Shown: positions 35,928 through 49,569 of the stretch, piece after piece
How positions within the stretch are numbered: position 1 is the stretch's first letter
How the letters are laid out: every line of letters begins with the position of its first letter
Position numbers and translations under genes: made by a program
Assembly: GCA_021018815.1 (NCBI GenBank)
Contig: JAITYX010000003.1
Location: 8,430,501-8,494,500, forward strand
Direction of reading: 5' to 3'
Length of the DNA: 64,000 nucleotides
DNA from: Talinum fruticosum
Taxonomy: Eukaryota > Streptophyta > Magnoliopsida > Caryophyllales > Talinaceae
Notes under the pieces: generated by a model
Database searches by the model: none
What the model saw: only the letters and a program-made list of their open reading frames with translations
Told to the model about the DNA's origin: nothing

Positions 35928-36447
35928 TTATGCGATTTCTAAGTGAATTATCCTTGCATAATTATGTGTTATATATTTTCTTTTGTTTTAAAACAAATGG
36001 ATCGATTAATAGAGTGAGACCGAGCTATGAGTTATTAGTTCTCCGAGTGTTACGAGTCACATAGAAAACATACTAAGTCAAACTCAGTTTTATCTCTAAA
36101 TAAATAGAGAATTTCATAATTATTTTTCAAAAATTCTTTCTTCTCTTTCTCTCTCGCTCTCTCTATCACGCGTTTTAATCGGATAACCGTTGGAAGAAAG
36201 TTGCTGGAATTCTAGTCGTTAGAGAGCAAAATGTCACACCGGTCCAAGAGTACTTGTTTGGTATTCTAGTCGGATCGAAGGCTGAAGGTCATTTCGTTTC
36301 GCTATAAATAGCATTCCGTTACCTTCATTTCTTTACTTTACTCATTTCCTTCTTGCTCTCTACTCTAAGCATTTACTGCTCACTCGTTTTCTCTCTCTCT
36401 CTCGAATTCTAAGCGTCTTCTCTTTCTCTTTGTTTCTAAAAATCAAC
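35928..36447 (+). promoter_or_regulatory. Spacer with TATA box before envelope-like ORF, copy B
   Basis: Parallel to copy A. TATAAATA at 36303-36310, a CT-rich leader, then ATG at 36448 (145 bp after the box). Surrounding bases (TTTCGCTATAAATA) are also shared with copy A, while much of the spacer has changed. Confidence 0.55.
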
Positions 36448-38060
36448 ATGCCTAAGCGAGGTTCAACACCTGATTTGTTGGGGTCCGCTACCAAAAAGCC
36501 CCGCACCAAAATCCTCCGGAGGGTACCTCCAACCCCTCTAAAACTTTTGTCACCCAACATCTCACGTTGGATGATAAATTCTTCACAACCACTTCTTTCT
36601 CGTGGTTGGAGCACATCAAAAGCACTGGGGTGTACAATTATTTGTGTTTCGGTGAATTCATTTACCCGAAACTCATTGTTGAGTTCTATTCAAATATGTC
36701 CTACTCGAGGGAATCATTACCTTAAGAGTTCAAGAGAAGGTTGTTCGTGTCAACCTCGCCCTTCTTCACGAGACTTTTCAAAGTCTCTTCTCTTTTTCTT
36801 AACCGCAATCCCATACCATTTATGGAGATTGCCGATTAATTCTTTGAGAAATATGCCAAGTAAGTTCTCGAGTCACGGAAGAATTTCTCCGTGACTCGGA
36901 TGAAGATTGAGGCAAGGTTACTCTGTTTCATTTTGATGAGAACCTTCTTCTCTTATCATTCCGGAAAAGAGAATCCTAACTCAAAGATTCTCAAAGGTTT
37001 GTTCGATATCTTAGAGGGCTACGACGTAGACCTCTTCCCCTCTATCATTGAGCGAGATGGTTTACGTGCCACCTCATTTAAAGAAATCTGCTCCATTCCC
37101 TTTCGGAACCCTTTTGACTATTATTTTCAAACAGTTTAAAGTTTCCCTCCCCTCAAATCCAAATGTTGTCTCCGAGGCTGCCATTGTGGTTGGTAGAAAA
37201 GAGCTTCTCGAGTACAGTACCGGGAAGTCCAGACTGGTGTCTAGGTTCATAGGTCCGAGTTGAAATCTCCCTCACCCCCTCCCACTCGGACTCGGACTCT
37301 TTTAACTCTTCCACCTTCCTCTCGCTGGTCCCTCTACTTCTTTACCACCTTCCTACGACCTTTGCTGCTATGTTTACCATGTTGGTAGACAAAATTACTT
37401 CGTGTCCGAAGAACTTTGAGACACTCTCTGCTCTCTCAAAAATGTCCTTCAAGGCCTGGTTATCAACTAGAAGACCGGCCAGTCTCAAATCCGGGAGAAC
37501 CGGGATCCGTTGATCGAGCTCAAGGGCATCATCAATAAGCAACGCGAAAGCTCCAACTTCTTTAAGAACGCAAGTCCAAGGCTACTCGGAACTCGAAACT
37601 TCGGATACTTCTAAGGAATCCTCCAGCCTGACTAAGTCTACCTTTGTCGAGGTCGAAGAAGAAGCTAAAGCGACAACTAAAGAAGGAGCAAGCTGAGCCT
37701 AAAGAGGATAATGAAGAGGAGAAAGAAAAAGAAGAGGTTGCCTCACCTAAGGGATAAGGTGCAGCAGATCTCGAACCAAAACTCATCTCCTCATATCACA
37801 ATCTAAGCGGGTCAAAAGAAGCTGGGGATGTTGGTCGATCCAAAGCTGCTGGGTTAGAAGCACCACCTGCTGCTTGTTTTTCAGGAGGATGAGCCCGAGA
37901 AAGATATGCCCCTGGCTCAAAGAACCAAGATGGAGCAACTTCCGGACATCCTCGTACTGCCGCCACTCGCGATCATACACCTCCTCCCAAGCTTATCGAG
38001 TAGGCGCACTGCCCATCCCTCCTCCTCCTGACAGACACGCCCCTCCTCTTAATTTATTTT
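36448..38060 (+). pseudogene. Envelope-like ORF, copy B
   Basis: Same start as copy A (MPKRGSTPDLLGSATKK). The first open frame (36430-36894) keeps KKPRTKILRRVPPTP, then frameshifts. The domain continues in other frames: LLCFILMRTFFSYHSGKENP and LFDILEGYDVDLFPSIIERD (36891-37139), with part of an RNPFDYYF-type block. The coiled-coil stretch (about 37390-37560) and charged/Lys-rich part (37640-37760) follow, then a Pro-rich end near 38050. Copy B preserves the middle domain better than A. It is unlikely to give a full protein. Confidence 0.7.
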
Positions 38061-38493
38061 TCTCTTTTTTTTTCTTTTGTCCACACATCAATTGTACTCA
38101 TTTGCTATTTTCTTCCCTCCTTTTTGCTAAAATGCTAGGGGAGAGAATATAGAAAACTTGATGTTGTGTTTAGGAGGAGCTCACCCTCTTTTGAGTAGTG
38201 AATGAAGTTTTTATTTTTCGAACAAACTTGTTTTTGAGTTATATGTTTCGAGCTATATGTTTCTTTCTACTTTTCTGCTATAATACAATCTGTTAATTTT
38301 TTGCTCTAATTTATTATCCGCATAACTATGATGACTGATAATATGATCTCGAAATGCATTTTATAAATATGGAATGCCTCTCACCCGTCATTCTTCACTC
38401 GATACGTTCTAATCATTGAAAATGAACATTCATGTTTCGCACTAACAAGTTTCTATCTTAAGTGTGGAATGCCTTTCATCAAAAAGGGGAGAT
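38061..38493 (+). other. 3' non-coding region and polypurine tract, copy B
   Basis: Closely parallels 9436-9867. The purine tract AAAAAGGGGAGA at 38481-38492 sits directly before the LTR. Confidence 0.8.
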
Positions 38494-39981
38494 TGAAGAC
38501 TCACTTTTTAACTCTAAGTCATTCCGAATATTACATGAAGACTCAGCTATAAATCCTATCTCTCTTAAGTTTTGATTTCAAGTCATTCCGAGTATTATAG
38601 AAACTCTTGTCTAAGTTTTCATTCCGTTCGATCGACTCGAAAGCACCTTATTGCATATCTCCTACACCGATGTTTTTGAGTCATTCGGACATCACTCGGA
38701 ACGATCGCATGCTCAAATAATTTCTCTACCACTCTTATTCCGAGCACTCGATCGTGTACTTCAACGCAAAGAGAATTACAAAGTTAATTACTTATTCTAA
38801 TACAGACTTATTTCCTTGAGAATTATTTGACCGGATCAAGTTGTTATACTCGATAGTTTACTCTCTCTACTTGATCATCCTTAGAATTGACTCGGATGGA
38901 ATATGAGTATATTGAATATTAGACTCGGAAAATTCCATTCTTTTAGGTTAAAGATAATTAAGCATTAATTCATTCTAATTTAATTGCTATCTATGCCTAA
39001 ACTTGGACCAAAGTATTTTATACTTTGAAAACCAATGTGGTTTGCTTTTGTAGGTTATGCAAATGAGGCCACCCTATCTTTTTAATTAGAAAAGCAACCA
39101 GACTTCTAGCCGTTAATCACCGACGAGATAAGTTTTAGTTACTTCGGACATGGCTCGGATACCGTGTCGGGGTTGTTTGTTTCCAAAACTAGAAACTCCA
39201 ACTCTAGACTTAGCGGTTGTTTCCGCCACAACTTTCAGTCACCACCAAGTGATTGGACCACCTTTTGGAGCCAAGAGCCGTTGCACAACGTTCACATCCC
39301 AACGGATCTTTTCTAAGTAACTCGGAAGAGTCGTTACAACAATTAGTGAAGACTTCGTCTAGAACCAAGAATCAATGGTCACTGTGCACTGGTTGACTAT
39401 AAATAGAAGCCACCTCACAAGATTAGAAGATTGCTAAACACATTGTTGTAACTGAATTTATTGAAGAACTATTTGTTGTTCTCATTCTTACTCAATCTTC
39501 TATTTACAACTCCTAGTCCGTATTTAATATTTTCCGAGTTGTAAAGAAACTCTTGTAATCGGTTACATTTTTTCTTACTTTCTACGTAAGGTCCCTTGAC
39601 CGAGCTATAAGGGTTAACTCAGCTCATTTGTTCCTGATTGTAAAGGTTACTTTAGTCGGGAAGTACTAGATCGAGATAAGGGAATTTCGAGTATAGGAAA
39701 ACATTATAAGGAATTGTTTAAGGGAGCAATTTTGGTTGAATCAATCCTCCGTATTTCAGGAATTCAAAATAGTAGATTTGACTTGGTGCTTGGATTAGCA
39801 CTGCTCGTGGTTTTCTGCCCCATGAGGGTTTTCACGTAAATTAGTGTTATCACTTTTCCGAGTCCAATCTACACTCAAAATCTGTTGTTTACCTGAATTG
39901 TTGCAAAAATTATTTAATTTTCTTCATTACCCTATTCATCCCCCTTTAGGGTGACTTAAACTCTACACAAGCAAACCTTCA
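38494..39981 (+). mobile_element. 3' LTR of sirevirus copy B
   Basis: 1488 bp, TGAAGACTC to ACCTTCA, aligning along its length with 9868-11341. TATAAATA lies at 39398-39405. Copy A has an altered box at this place (ATAAAAATA), so B is closer to a working promoter. No pair of LTRs exists for B in this window. Confidence 0.9.
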
Positions 39982-40338
<357 letters not shown>

Positions 40339-43300
40339 CATGCGCATGCGTGTTTGTTACAACACATGTTATTTTTTCGTTGACTTAGAGTGATAATATA
40401 TCTTAACTTGAGAACTGCTATAAATTACTGTGGTTCATGACATCACAAAAAAAAAAAAGGTTCTGCATACACAATCAATTAATATACTATATTAATGTCC
40501 TACTTACCCAATTACAGCTAGTCCTGTATTGCAAAAGGATTAATTAATTCATGAGCAAAATATGCTCATTGTGTATACATATTAGATTATCTTTTAATGT
40601 TATTTCTTTTTGTACTAATAAGATGTAAAGCTCAATGAACATAAGATTCAAAACTAATTTCTTTATAATAATTTTTAGAAACTTTATTAATTTTACTAAC
40701 TAATACCCATTATATCAAAAGTTATTCTTAATAATGATGTATGTGTAGAATAAATGTATAATTGATATGTAAGTCGCTTATGTTACATTATGTAAGATAG
40801 TAATATAAAATGTTGAAATGATTCATGTATTTTGTTAAATTAAAGATTGATTGAGGTTTTGTAAAAATTGTGCAAAACAAGCAGTGCTTTTTCCCCTTAT
40901 AGCTGCAATAACCTATCATTGTTTGGAAGGAAGGGATGCCAGATTTTTTGGAAGGGGAAGCAATCAACAGACCAGCAAACCAGTGCACATTTTTTTTTTT
41001 TTTTTGGATAGAAATCAGTGCACATATTAGAAATGAGTTAAAAATCTATCTCGGAAATGGAAAAAGAACAAATACAAGCATTGGTACGACATATGTTAGA
41101 TAGAAAATTCTGTAATCATTGGGTATGCCCCAACGACTGTGTATATCTTGATTTGATTAGTGGTTAAAAGTTTTTAACTTTTCCTAAAAAAAATAGTTTT
41201 TATAAAATTTATATCATGTTGTAAAAAGAGAAAATATAAATAATAAATTAAATATTTAAATAATACAAAAAATAAGTTACCAGAATAATGAAAAAATTAA
41301 AAGATTTATTGTTATTAATTATTTAAAGAAAAGTATATCAACTTATTTTTTTAACTTATTATTAATTTTATCATTATAAATTAATTAGACATAATAAAAT
41401 TAAAAAATAATTAATTATAAACAAAATTATTAATGTTGTTGCATTGCAAGGGGTTATACCCTAAAATTTACACTTGGTAAAATTTCATCCGATCCGAAAA
41501 TAGTCGGATCTCGGTCATAAATTTTTTGTCCTAAATTTAAATTCGAAAATAAGATTTTTTCTATTTTTATTGTCTCAATCTGATTTTAATACAAATTTAG
41601 ATTTATTTGAATTATCCAACGAAAAATATTAAATTTTAGACAAACATATTTCATCTAAATTTTATACATTAATCAATTTATCTGATCTATGAATCCAAAT
41701 TTTTATCAATATTATCTAAGATAAAGAATGATGGAGGAAGAACTAAATGAATCATGGCAGTTTCTTTGGCTAATTAGCAAACATTGAAATTACGATACAA
41801 TTACAGAAACGAAATGGAGGAAAGATTCTTATTTTCCAAAAAAATATTTAAGAAAAATAAAAATCACTTCTTCTAATTTACCGACAAATGCTGTGGGGCG
41901 GCGACTGGCAAGCCCAAGACAGGGGCACAATTTATGGGCGGTAGCCGCCGATTGAAATCTGACCGTTGGATTGACGGTGGACGAAAATTAAAAAATTCAA
42001 AAAATCTAGTCATTGATATGTGGTCCTCCTGGAATTCCTTGCAGTTTAGTTTGGAATGGAGGAAAACGCAAGCTAACAATCCCAGCCGTTGATTTCCTTT
42101 ATCTCTCCTCTTTTTTGTTTCAATATGTCGGTGGGACCCAGTATCTTCTTCTACAGCTACAAAACACGAAATGAACGAATGAAACTATTGACCAGTATTC
42201 GTGACCTCATGTGGAAGGAACTCACCAGGGCTACATAAGTTGTTTAATCCTTTCATCTTAAAATATATGTAATTTTTACTAAAATTTTGTTTTTATTAAT
42301 TATTTTATTTCTTTACTTTTTATTAATTTTTTTCATTTTATAAAAATATAAGAGCAACTTAGTTTTTTAACATAAAATTTATCATTAATTTTATATTTTC
42401 TTAATATCCTCCATAATATTAAAACGACACGTATTTTGAAATAGAGGATTATTTATTATATATATATTTTTTTCATTAATTTTCTCTTGTAATCCAATTG
42501 CATGGTTGTCACTGTCAAAATAAAAGGGAAAGAAAAGTGAATAATTAAGTGGCTTTCCAATAATGTGAAGAAGTTTCCCCATTGTTTAGTATCGGTGATA
42601 TATGTACAAGTGGCTTTGTCGTTTGCCATATTTGGGTTAGGTTTTTATATGGGTCTTTTTATTGATTATTGCTTTAGTGTTCCTTTTTTTTTTTATTCAT
42701 TTCTTTGTACTAATTCCGAGTACTAGATAAAGAGGGCGGTGCACCTATTTGTAGAGGAAGGTAGGGTTACAAAGCATGAAATGAAAGGTGCAACTATGGA
42801 GTCCTTTTGATGACCTCAAGCCAAGGAATCCAGGGATAGAGGTAGAGGACTACCTACTCAAAAGTATACTTCTAAATTTTTTAATCATTTTTATTAAATT
42901 TACATGTTTCTTTCCTGTCATTATATTTGGCCAATGGATCATTCAGCTCTTGTAAGAAACCAAATTAAATACAAATTAAAACTTCAAGTTTATTATATTT
43001 TGGATTAGGTTAGGTTTGCCTAATTTTTTATTCTGGTTAATTTCAAATTAAGAGGTGAGATTTGTCTTGTTAAAGAAGTAACTTCGTAGAAAATTTAAGG
43101 ACAAATTTTAGTCATTTGAGCTATGAGTATACTTTTAAATAAGCCTATTTCAAAGGATATGTGAGATATAGGTATAAGTAATTCGATGCGGATTCGAAAT
43201 CTTCGGTAAATTTGATTAGGTCTACTTGTATAACAACATGCATTGGTATTCTTTATAAAGAAAATTATGAATTGTAACTAACAAGTCACTTGTGGGCTTA

Positions 43301-44640
43301 GGCTCCTCTCGATTTCCTACATAATACTCCACTAGAGTAGGGGCCACGAGTTCATTAGTGTAGAAAACAAAAATGCAATCCTTTTAAAATTTTTACAATT
43401 TATGTCAATGATGTGCTTATGTTAATCACAAACCATATAAGATGCAATTAGTAATTAAATAAGATTTTAGTTTTATATAGTACGTATAGTCCATAAGTGA
43501 AAAACCAATATGGTTGCGCTTAGGTCTATTGTTGAGCCGTTTTGATGACCTTAAAAAACCTGACATAAGTGATCAAGAATGGGAGGGTTCATCCTTTATC
43601 CCAACTTTTAACACTCAAAGTTAAACAATAAAATTGGTATAATATTTGCGGAATTTAAAAGGTTGTAGTTAACTTAGAATTCACTTAACATATATTATAA
43701 CTTGCTTATATAGAAGATCGAACAAGCTCTTAGGAATGCTGAGTTGGGACTCTCCCATTAGTTCAATATAAGTTGTTTCATAATCAACTTACCGTATATG
43801 ACAAATATTATGATCTCATAGCACCAATTGTTGCACTTGGACCATGTCTCACATTTGCCTCCTCCTTGGATGCTAATCCAAGGCTCAATGGATGCCAAAT
43901 TATTTGCTCCTCGAGGTTTTTTTTTTAATCTAAAATCAAATTAATGTCAATATATTTGCAAATCTGGTTTACATATCTCTTCAGGTCTTTACTTGTAAAC
44001 TTTTTATAGATCTAATTATTATTAGCTTGAGGGTAAATTTTTATAAGGCTTTTTTGATATGAACTCTTTATTAAGAGTTAGTAAAATTTATTTCCTTATA
44101 GATTTTAGTTTAATCTTTTTAAAAATCAACTGCTAATTGAATTTTAATTATTTTTTAAAAAATTTACTTGGCCATAGTTGAGGCCGCAAACAAGAATGTT
44201 TACAAAATTATTAAGAAAATGATTGTTAATTAAAAGGATTAGTCCGATAAATTATCATTTGCCTTATGGGACTATCAAATTGTAATAAGAGCCTCAATAT
44301 GAGCAACTCCTTATTCTTTGGTTATATGTTATGGAAGTAATACTTCCAGTTGAAATAGTCCTCCTTTCACTAAGGTTAGTGGTTAAAAGCCAGATTCTAG
44401 AAGAAGAGTGGACCAAGGCTTACATTTTGCGAATTAGTTCATCATTATTGAGAGTGGTCCAAAATTATGCAGTTATTATCATAAGTTGAAAAATGAGCAC
44501 AAAATTTGTTTTCTACTTTATTAATAAGAAAAGCGACAAGCCTATCTGATCCAAACGAAAAAAAAAGAAACAAAAGGGAAAAATAATGAACATCCTAATT
44601 GTCAAAAAAATTATAAATTGTTCAACAAATTAAAAAGGCA
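40339..44640. other. 4.3-kb AT-rich intergenic stretch
   Basis: No protein match is visible. Small items: a poly-A near 40447-40459, a T-tract insertion at 40991-41015, and a GC-richer patch at 41880-41960. In that patch ACCGTTGGAT and related words look like upstream gene DNA, but no coding frame follows that I could defend (the 68-codon minus frame at 41873-42079 has no recognisable features). The rest is low complexity. Confidence 0.5.
40981..41025. repeat. Tiny T-tract insertion with 10-bp target-site duplication
   Basis: CAGTGCACAT at 40981-40990 is repeated exactly at 41016-41025. Between them lie fifteen T and GGATAGAAAT. A poly-T start with a direct duplication is what a very short 5'-truncated LINE/SINE insert in reverse would leave. 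Confidence 0.6.
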
Positions 44641-44649
44641 AATAATCTA

Positions 44650-44985
44650 AACAAATCTTATCCCTAGTCCAACTTAATCTTCTTTCCTTTATCCTTAGGA
44701 TCGGTATGCTCTAAGGAGGTCTCATACGCTTGTTTCTTGACTTCCTCGAGTGTCTTAGATTGCCCTGCTCTTCCGCTTCCCGATCCTTCTTCGTAGCTTC
44801 CTTCCTACGCTCTTCTTCTTCCCTCAAAGGATCTGCGCCATTATCTGCAAAGGTTGAACAACGGGTGGGACTCTTCCTCTCTCCTGTTCTCTGGCGCTTA
44901 GCGCTCTTCGAGTCACGACGTCAAGCTCTAAAATCCAAGCTTGATAGAACTCAGAAATCTCCTTGGTCCTAACACAACATTATGC
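44650..44985 (-). pseudogene. Possible coding remnant, charged, unidentified
   Basis: The minus strand reads EISEFYQAWILELDVVTRR, then after frame changes REEEERRKEATKKDREAEEQ. The locally raised GC and charge pattern differ from the surrounding AT-rich DNA. No family is recognised; a retroelement gag or a host gene fragment are both possible. Confidence 0.3.
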
Positions 44986-44989
44986 TTAC

Positions 44990-45720
44990 CCAAAAAAGGA
45001 GGTATGAGGATCAAACAATGCTAGCAAAGCTATATGGCACTCCTAATAAAGCACATATGACATATTGCCAACAAATCTGATAGTTTATGGATTAAATGGG
45101 TGCATCAATATTACTTAAAAAAAGGTGATATTTGGCAATGGACATTATTGTCAGCATAGTTGGTACTTAAGAAAGCTGCTGAAAGTTAGAGACACCATGT
45201 TACTAGGTTTCACCACCAGTAATAATTTCTGGATTGGCGCAACTGTTGCAGTTCACAAGCTAAATCAGGATATGAATGGTTTAGACACAAAGGAGAGGAA
45301 GTTAGCTAGTACAAGGTAGTTTGGAACAAATACGGAATTCCTAGATGTGCATTTATAACATGGTTGGTCATGCACAAAAAGCTCCTGACTAATGACAGAC
45401 TGAAGAAATTTAGCATTCAATGTGTAGTAATGTATTTTTGCTCACTGCTGATGAATCACATGACTATCTCTTCTTTGAATGCAGATATATTATACTATCA
45501 CTCAGTCATACCTTGCAACATCTACTGCAATTTTCAATTTCAGGATATAACTTGGGGGAATGGCATAAGACTCTACTACAACACAGGGCCACCAAAAAGC
45601 GAGAAAATTCATTATGCATGGTTGTTAATGTGATCATGTATTCCTGTGGTAATAAAGAAACAAAAGGATCTTCACAGAGCAAAGCAGGGATGTATTCACA
45701 CTTAGCTTAGAATGTGGGCA
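44990..45720 (+). pseudogene. L1-like LINE fragment: RT tail and zf-RVT region
   Basis: The reading SLWIKWVHQYYLKKGDIWQW near 45065-45140 is the block that precedes the zinc-binding domain in plant L1-type elements. It is followed by KYGIPRCAFITWLVMHKKLL and TNDRLKKFSIQC (45325-45420), then ESHDYLFFECRY (45435-45490), with the Cys/His spacing of zf-RVT. Frames shift twice. The RT core and endonuclease are absent, and no 3' poly-A or TSD could be assigned. The element family inserts by target-primed reverse transcription. Confidence 0.8.
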
Positions 45721-45779
45721 GAACAACCAAAAACAAAATGAGAGGAGTGGGGCAGTATTATGAACCTTCTCAACAGGGT

Positions 45780-48500
45780 ATGCGCTATGGAAAAGAAGTA
45801 TATGTCTTGATGTCCAGTTTGAAATACAAAATATGCTAACTTTTTACCAAAAAAGAATTCCCAAATTTGCATATAGTCTTTTGCAGATTCCCTTCTCTGC
45901 CCCATATTTACTTTTCCGACTTAGAGCATCAATCACAATATTGGCCTTGCTTCGATGGTACTGTATCTGTAAATCATAATCCTTTCATCTTAAATCCAAA
46001 TCCTTTTAGGTGAAAATGTACTTAAGACTCTTATAATCTGTAAATAATTTAAATGTAATCCTATATAGCTAATATCTCCAAACTTTGAATGCAAATATAT
46101 AGTCAACCATTTTCAAATTGTAAGTAGGGTTGTTCTATTCATATGATTTCAATTGTCTGAATGCATAAGCTATCACTTTGTGATCTTGCATCAAAACACA
46201 CGCAATAGCCATTTTTGATGCATCACTGCATACAATAAAATCCTTACTCATATCTAGTAAATCCATAATATGTGTCGTGGTTAAGGGAGTTTTTAACTTC
46301 TAAAATACTTGTTCGCATTTATCATCCTATGTGAAGTTGATATCTTCCTGAGAAATTTGGTCAAGGGTAATGCTACTTTTGAAAATCTTTTATGAATATC
46401 CTGTAATGATACCAAATAAAGCTCCATATATATATTTGTAATGCTCATGGGTTGTGCGGATTTTGTTACTGCTTGTACTTTCTAAGCATCCGCTTGGATA
46501 CCTCCTGTAGTAATCACATGTCTCAAAAATACCGCCTTTGTTAACCAAACATCACATTTAGAAAAATTGCAGACAACGAATACTTTCTTAACACTTATAA
46601 TACAATTGTCAAATGCTTGCATGTTCTTCTTTTGTTTTTGCGTATATCAAAATATCACGGATAAAAACAACCACAAATTATATTGAGGTAAGTTGAAAAA
46701 TTCTGTTCATCAAATACATAAAAAGTTTAATGTATTAGTTAATCCAAATGGCATAATTATGAACTCATAGGGTGTGTTTGATTGGGACAAAAACATATTC
46801 TTGGAAAATTAAGATTCTATTTTCCCATGTTTGGCAACTTAAAAATCTGAAAATAATTTTAGGGAAATTATTTTCCCTTAATGAGCAGAAAATAATTTCT
46901 TTAGTTTTCGGACGGAAGTTAATTTTCCATGTCCTCCCTCTCGCTCAGCTATCCTTCCCTGCCGCTAGACTCTCGCTCAACTTTCACCTGAACCTCGAAA
47001 CCTCTCGTTGATCTCACTTTCTCTCTCCTCTCGCTTGCTCACTCGTTCAATAATGGCAAAAACTGGTTTTCTCTCTCTCTCCTCTGTCTCTCTCAGGGTC
47101 TCTCTATGCTCTGTTTCTCGTATCTAGTTCTCTCTCTCTCTCTTGTTCTCAGCAATCTCAGTCGCTTATTGAACCTCCCTAATCTCCTACTTGTTTAGAT
47201 CTTGAAACTTTCCCCAGTTTTTAGATAATCACTGTTTCAAGATGCCGGAGCTTTATGGAGATCGATTTACCATATTTGAGGATTTTGAGAAGAAGAGCAA
47301 GTATAGATACATTCATAAGAAAATTGCTTTCACTACTTTCATCATATCAGATTTTTGCTCTATTTCAGCTGTTGTGATCGAAGTCAAACTCGTTGATTAG
47401 CTGCTTGATTTGCGCTAGGTCTATATTGGTTCAATTTTTCATATTTCCTTCAATTTTGCTTCTTTTGATGCTTGAAATAAGTTTGTCGCTTGATTTTAGT
47501 CGGTTTGTGATTAGTGGTATGCTGGGTTCGTGATTTTAATCAACATAGAGCATTTGTAATTGTTCATTAATCTACACTTAATTAAAGTTATAAATTATTT
47601 TCCTTCTATCAAACAAAGGAAAATCGGGGTGGAAAATAATTTTCCTAGGAATTCATTTTCCCATGAAAAATAATTTCCTGGAAAATGTTTTCCTTTCAAC
47701 CAAACACACCCATAATGTTCATATCCTTGTTCGGAAAGTCTATTTTAGGAATGTCACCAGACTTAATCCTCAATTGATGATATCTAAACCTCAAATTTTT
47801 GAAAAGACTCCTTCTCTCAATAATTGATTGAATAAATCATCTATCCATAATAACGAGTATCAAATTTTTCATTGCAATCTTATTCAACTGCTAATAACCA
47901 ATATAAAGTTTTAAAGATCTATTATTTTTCTTCGCAAAAATTAGAGGCGCTCTACATGGGAATACACTAAGTCCAATATAAACTTTCTATAATTTGTCTT
48001 CTAGCTAAGTTTTTAATTCATGTAATTCAATTGGAGCCATTCGATAAGGAGATTTTGATATAGTTTGTGCTCCATGTGTCAATTCTATTTGAAAATCAAC
48101 TTCTCTTTGTGGGGCTAATCCTGATATTTCCTTATAAAAACATCTATGATTTCAAATGTTACTGGAATTTGTTTTATTCTCATTTCCCCAAAATTCTCTC
48201 TTTCAGACAACATAAATACCCTCGACATTTTCAATCTCCATATACTGTACATAATATCAAATGTAATATATTCTCAATAGTTTGTTTGGTTGACTTAAAA
48301 TGAACTCCTTTTCCTTTAGCATATATTAAGGTTACCTTGCCCTTATAACATTTTATTTTAACCTTATTTTTTGATAATCAATCCATACCCTAAATGATAT
48401 CAAATTTGGGTTAATCAAACTGTAATAGATCCACAGGAAACTCCCTAATTGTATCTATAATGGATATGTTTTATAAATGTGACATCAAGTACTATTCTCT
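45780..48500 (-). mobile_element. Chromovirus-type gypsy pol fragment, split by a MITE
   Basis: Minus-strand order: protease end (EFPVDLLQFD; FDIIYGMD; about 48490-48290), RT ([15 protein letters not shown] segment near 48100, [25 protein letters not shown], then FRYHQLRIKSGDIPKIDFPN near 47780), the insertion, then MPFGLTN (about 46755), and RNase H (ACVLMQDHKVIAYAFRQLK near 46200; YKSLKYIFTQ-type; ANIVIDALSRKSKYG near 45930). Motifs and order match chromoviruses, a different gypsy lineage from 11342-15445. The catalytic YVDD region (about 46650) is degraded and gag and integrase are absent. Confidence 0.85.
46770..47711. mobile_element. Tourist/Harbinger-like MITE inside RT, 942 bp
   Basis: GGGTGTGTTTGATTGG at the left and CAACCAAACACACCC at the right are inverted repeats. 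ATA flanks both sides (46767-46769, 47712-47714). The host RT reading (DFPNKDMN..YEFIIMPFGLTN) resumes exactly across the site, which fixes both ends. Subterminal GGAAAAT/ATTTTCC repeats are prominent. The CT-rich centre (46930-47160) and a stretch reading MPELYGDRFTIFEDFEKKSK (47243 on) might be captured exon material; I could not identify a source. Confidence 0.85.
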
Positions 48501-49262
48501 TTGTTAGATGCCCGTCCGTGGGGGCGGTATGTGTTCTCCACGAATGTTGATTGCAAGGAGGTGTGCCTACTAATAAATAAGTCTTTAATTATTGAAATTA
48601 TTTTTGACTAGCTATTTTTAAATCGTTTTATTTTTAGAAGCATTTTAGAATTCTAGGGATAGGCAAACAGAAAGACTAATTTTGAACATACTACATCACG
48701 GTTCACTAGGCCAAGCAGCTTAAGGCTGCTTAGACCAAGGGCCGGGCCTAGAACGTGCCTCATAAGACTGGATCGGGCTAAATCGGTCTTGGGGAAAAGG
48801 CCTACATTATAGGTCTAGTTCAAAATATTTTTATTTTAGTAAAAATCGAGATGTTTAATAGAGAGAAAAAAAGATATTAAAATGAGTTGCCAGTTAGTTT
48901 TGAATAAAAACTAACAAAATAAGTCACTTTTCCGATTTGAACTTAAACCGAAGGGACAAAAAGTTTAAGATTTTCAAAAAGTCTCCATTACCCGAAACCT
49001 ATGATGCGAGTGCTTGGGGGTGAAGAAATGAAGAATGGTGCTCCTCATTCTTCCTGTTAAAAACGATTTTTACCGATTAAAAATGGGAAAGTAAAAATTA
49101 TGTTAAGAGAGACAAACAAACATCACGTGAATGGCGAAATTAAAACAATCAAATCATAAATAAAAGTAATAAAGAAAGAAATAAAGGAAAGTAATAAGTC
49201 TAAGCTATTACATTGTGTGTGGAAGGAATAAATGAATTTGCATCACTTCAAAACCACAATAT
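48501..49262. other. Intergenic, nothing firm
   Basis: AT-rich with a short GC-rich patch (48745-48830, GGGCCGGGCC). No frame or repeat ends could be supported. Confidence 0.5.
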
Positions 49263-49560
49263 CACTATTACAGGAACCACTTTCTACTACGGTTCCGAAA
49301 TACCTTTTACTATGATTATTAAGCATCGTGTATGCGAGCATTGTAGTAGATTGACATCTTTTACTACGATTCAAAACTGTAGTAAAAGAGAACCTATTAC
49401 TACGGTTTATTTGTAGAACTATAGTAATAGGTAGCTATTACTACGATTGGGTAAGAACAAGCAGTAATAGGTCTAAATTTTTTAAAAAATTTTTCGTACC
49501 CTTGTACCGAGAAAAAGTGCCTAAAATTTTTCTCTCGCAATACAATTTTACATTAGAGTC
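49263..49560 (+). mobile_element. Left end of a second CACTA family, truncated
   Basis: CACTATTACAGGAACC at 49263 is a CACTA-type terminus. It is followed by subterminal repeats of TTACTACGATT / ACTACGGTT and their complements up to about 49450 (TACTACGG near 49287; CTACGATTGGG near 49441). No matching right end was found. It differs from the CACTACTAGAAA family of the other two elements. Confidence 0.7.
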
Positions 49561-49569
49561 TAGCAGTTT

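Noticed and set aside
41873..42079. 68-codon minus-strand frame in a GC-richer patch
   Set aside because: No features, no splice context and no continuation; not enough to call a gene.
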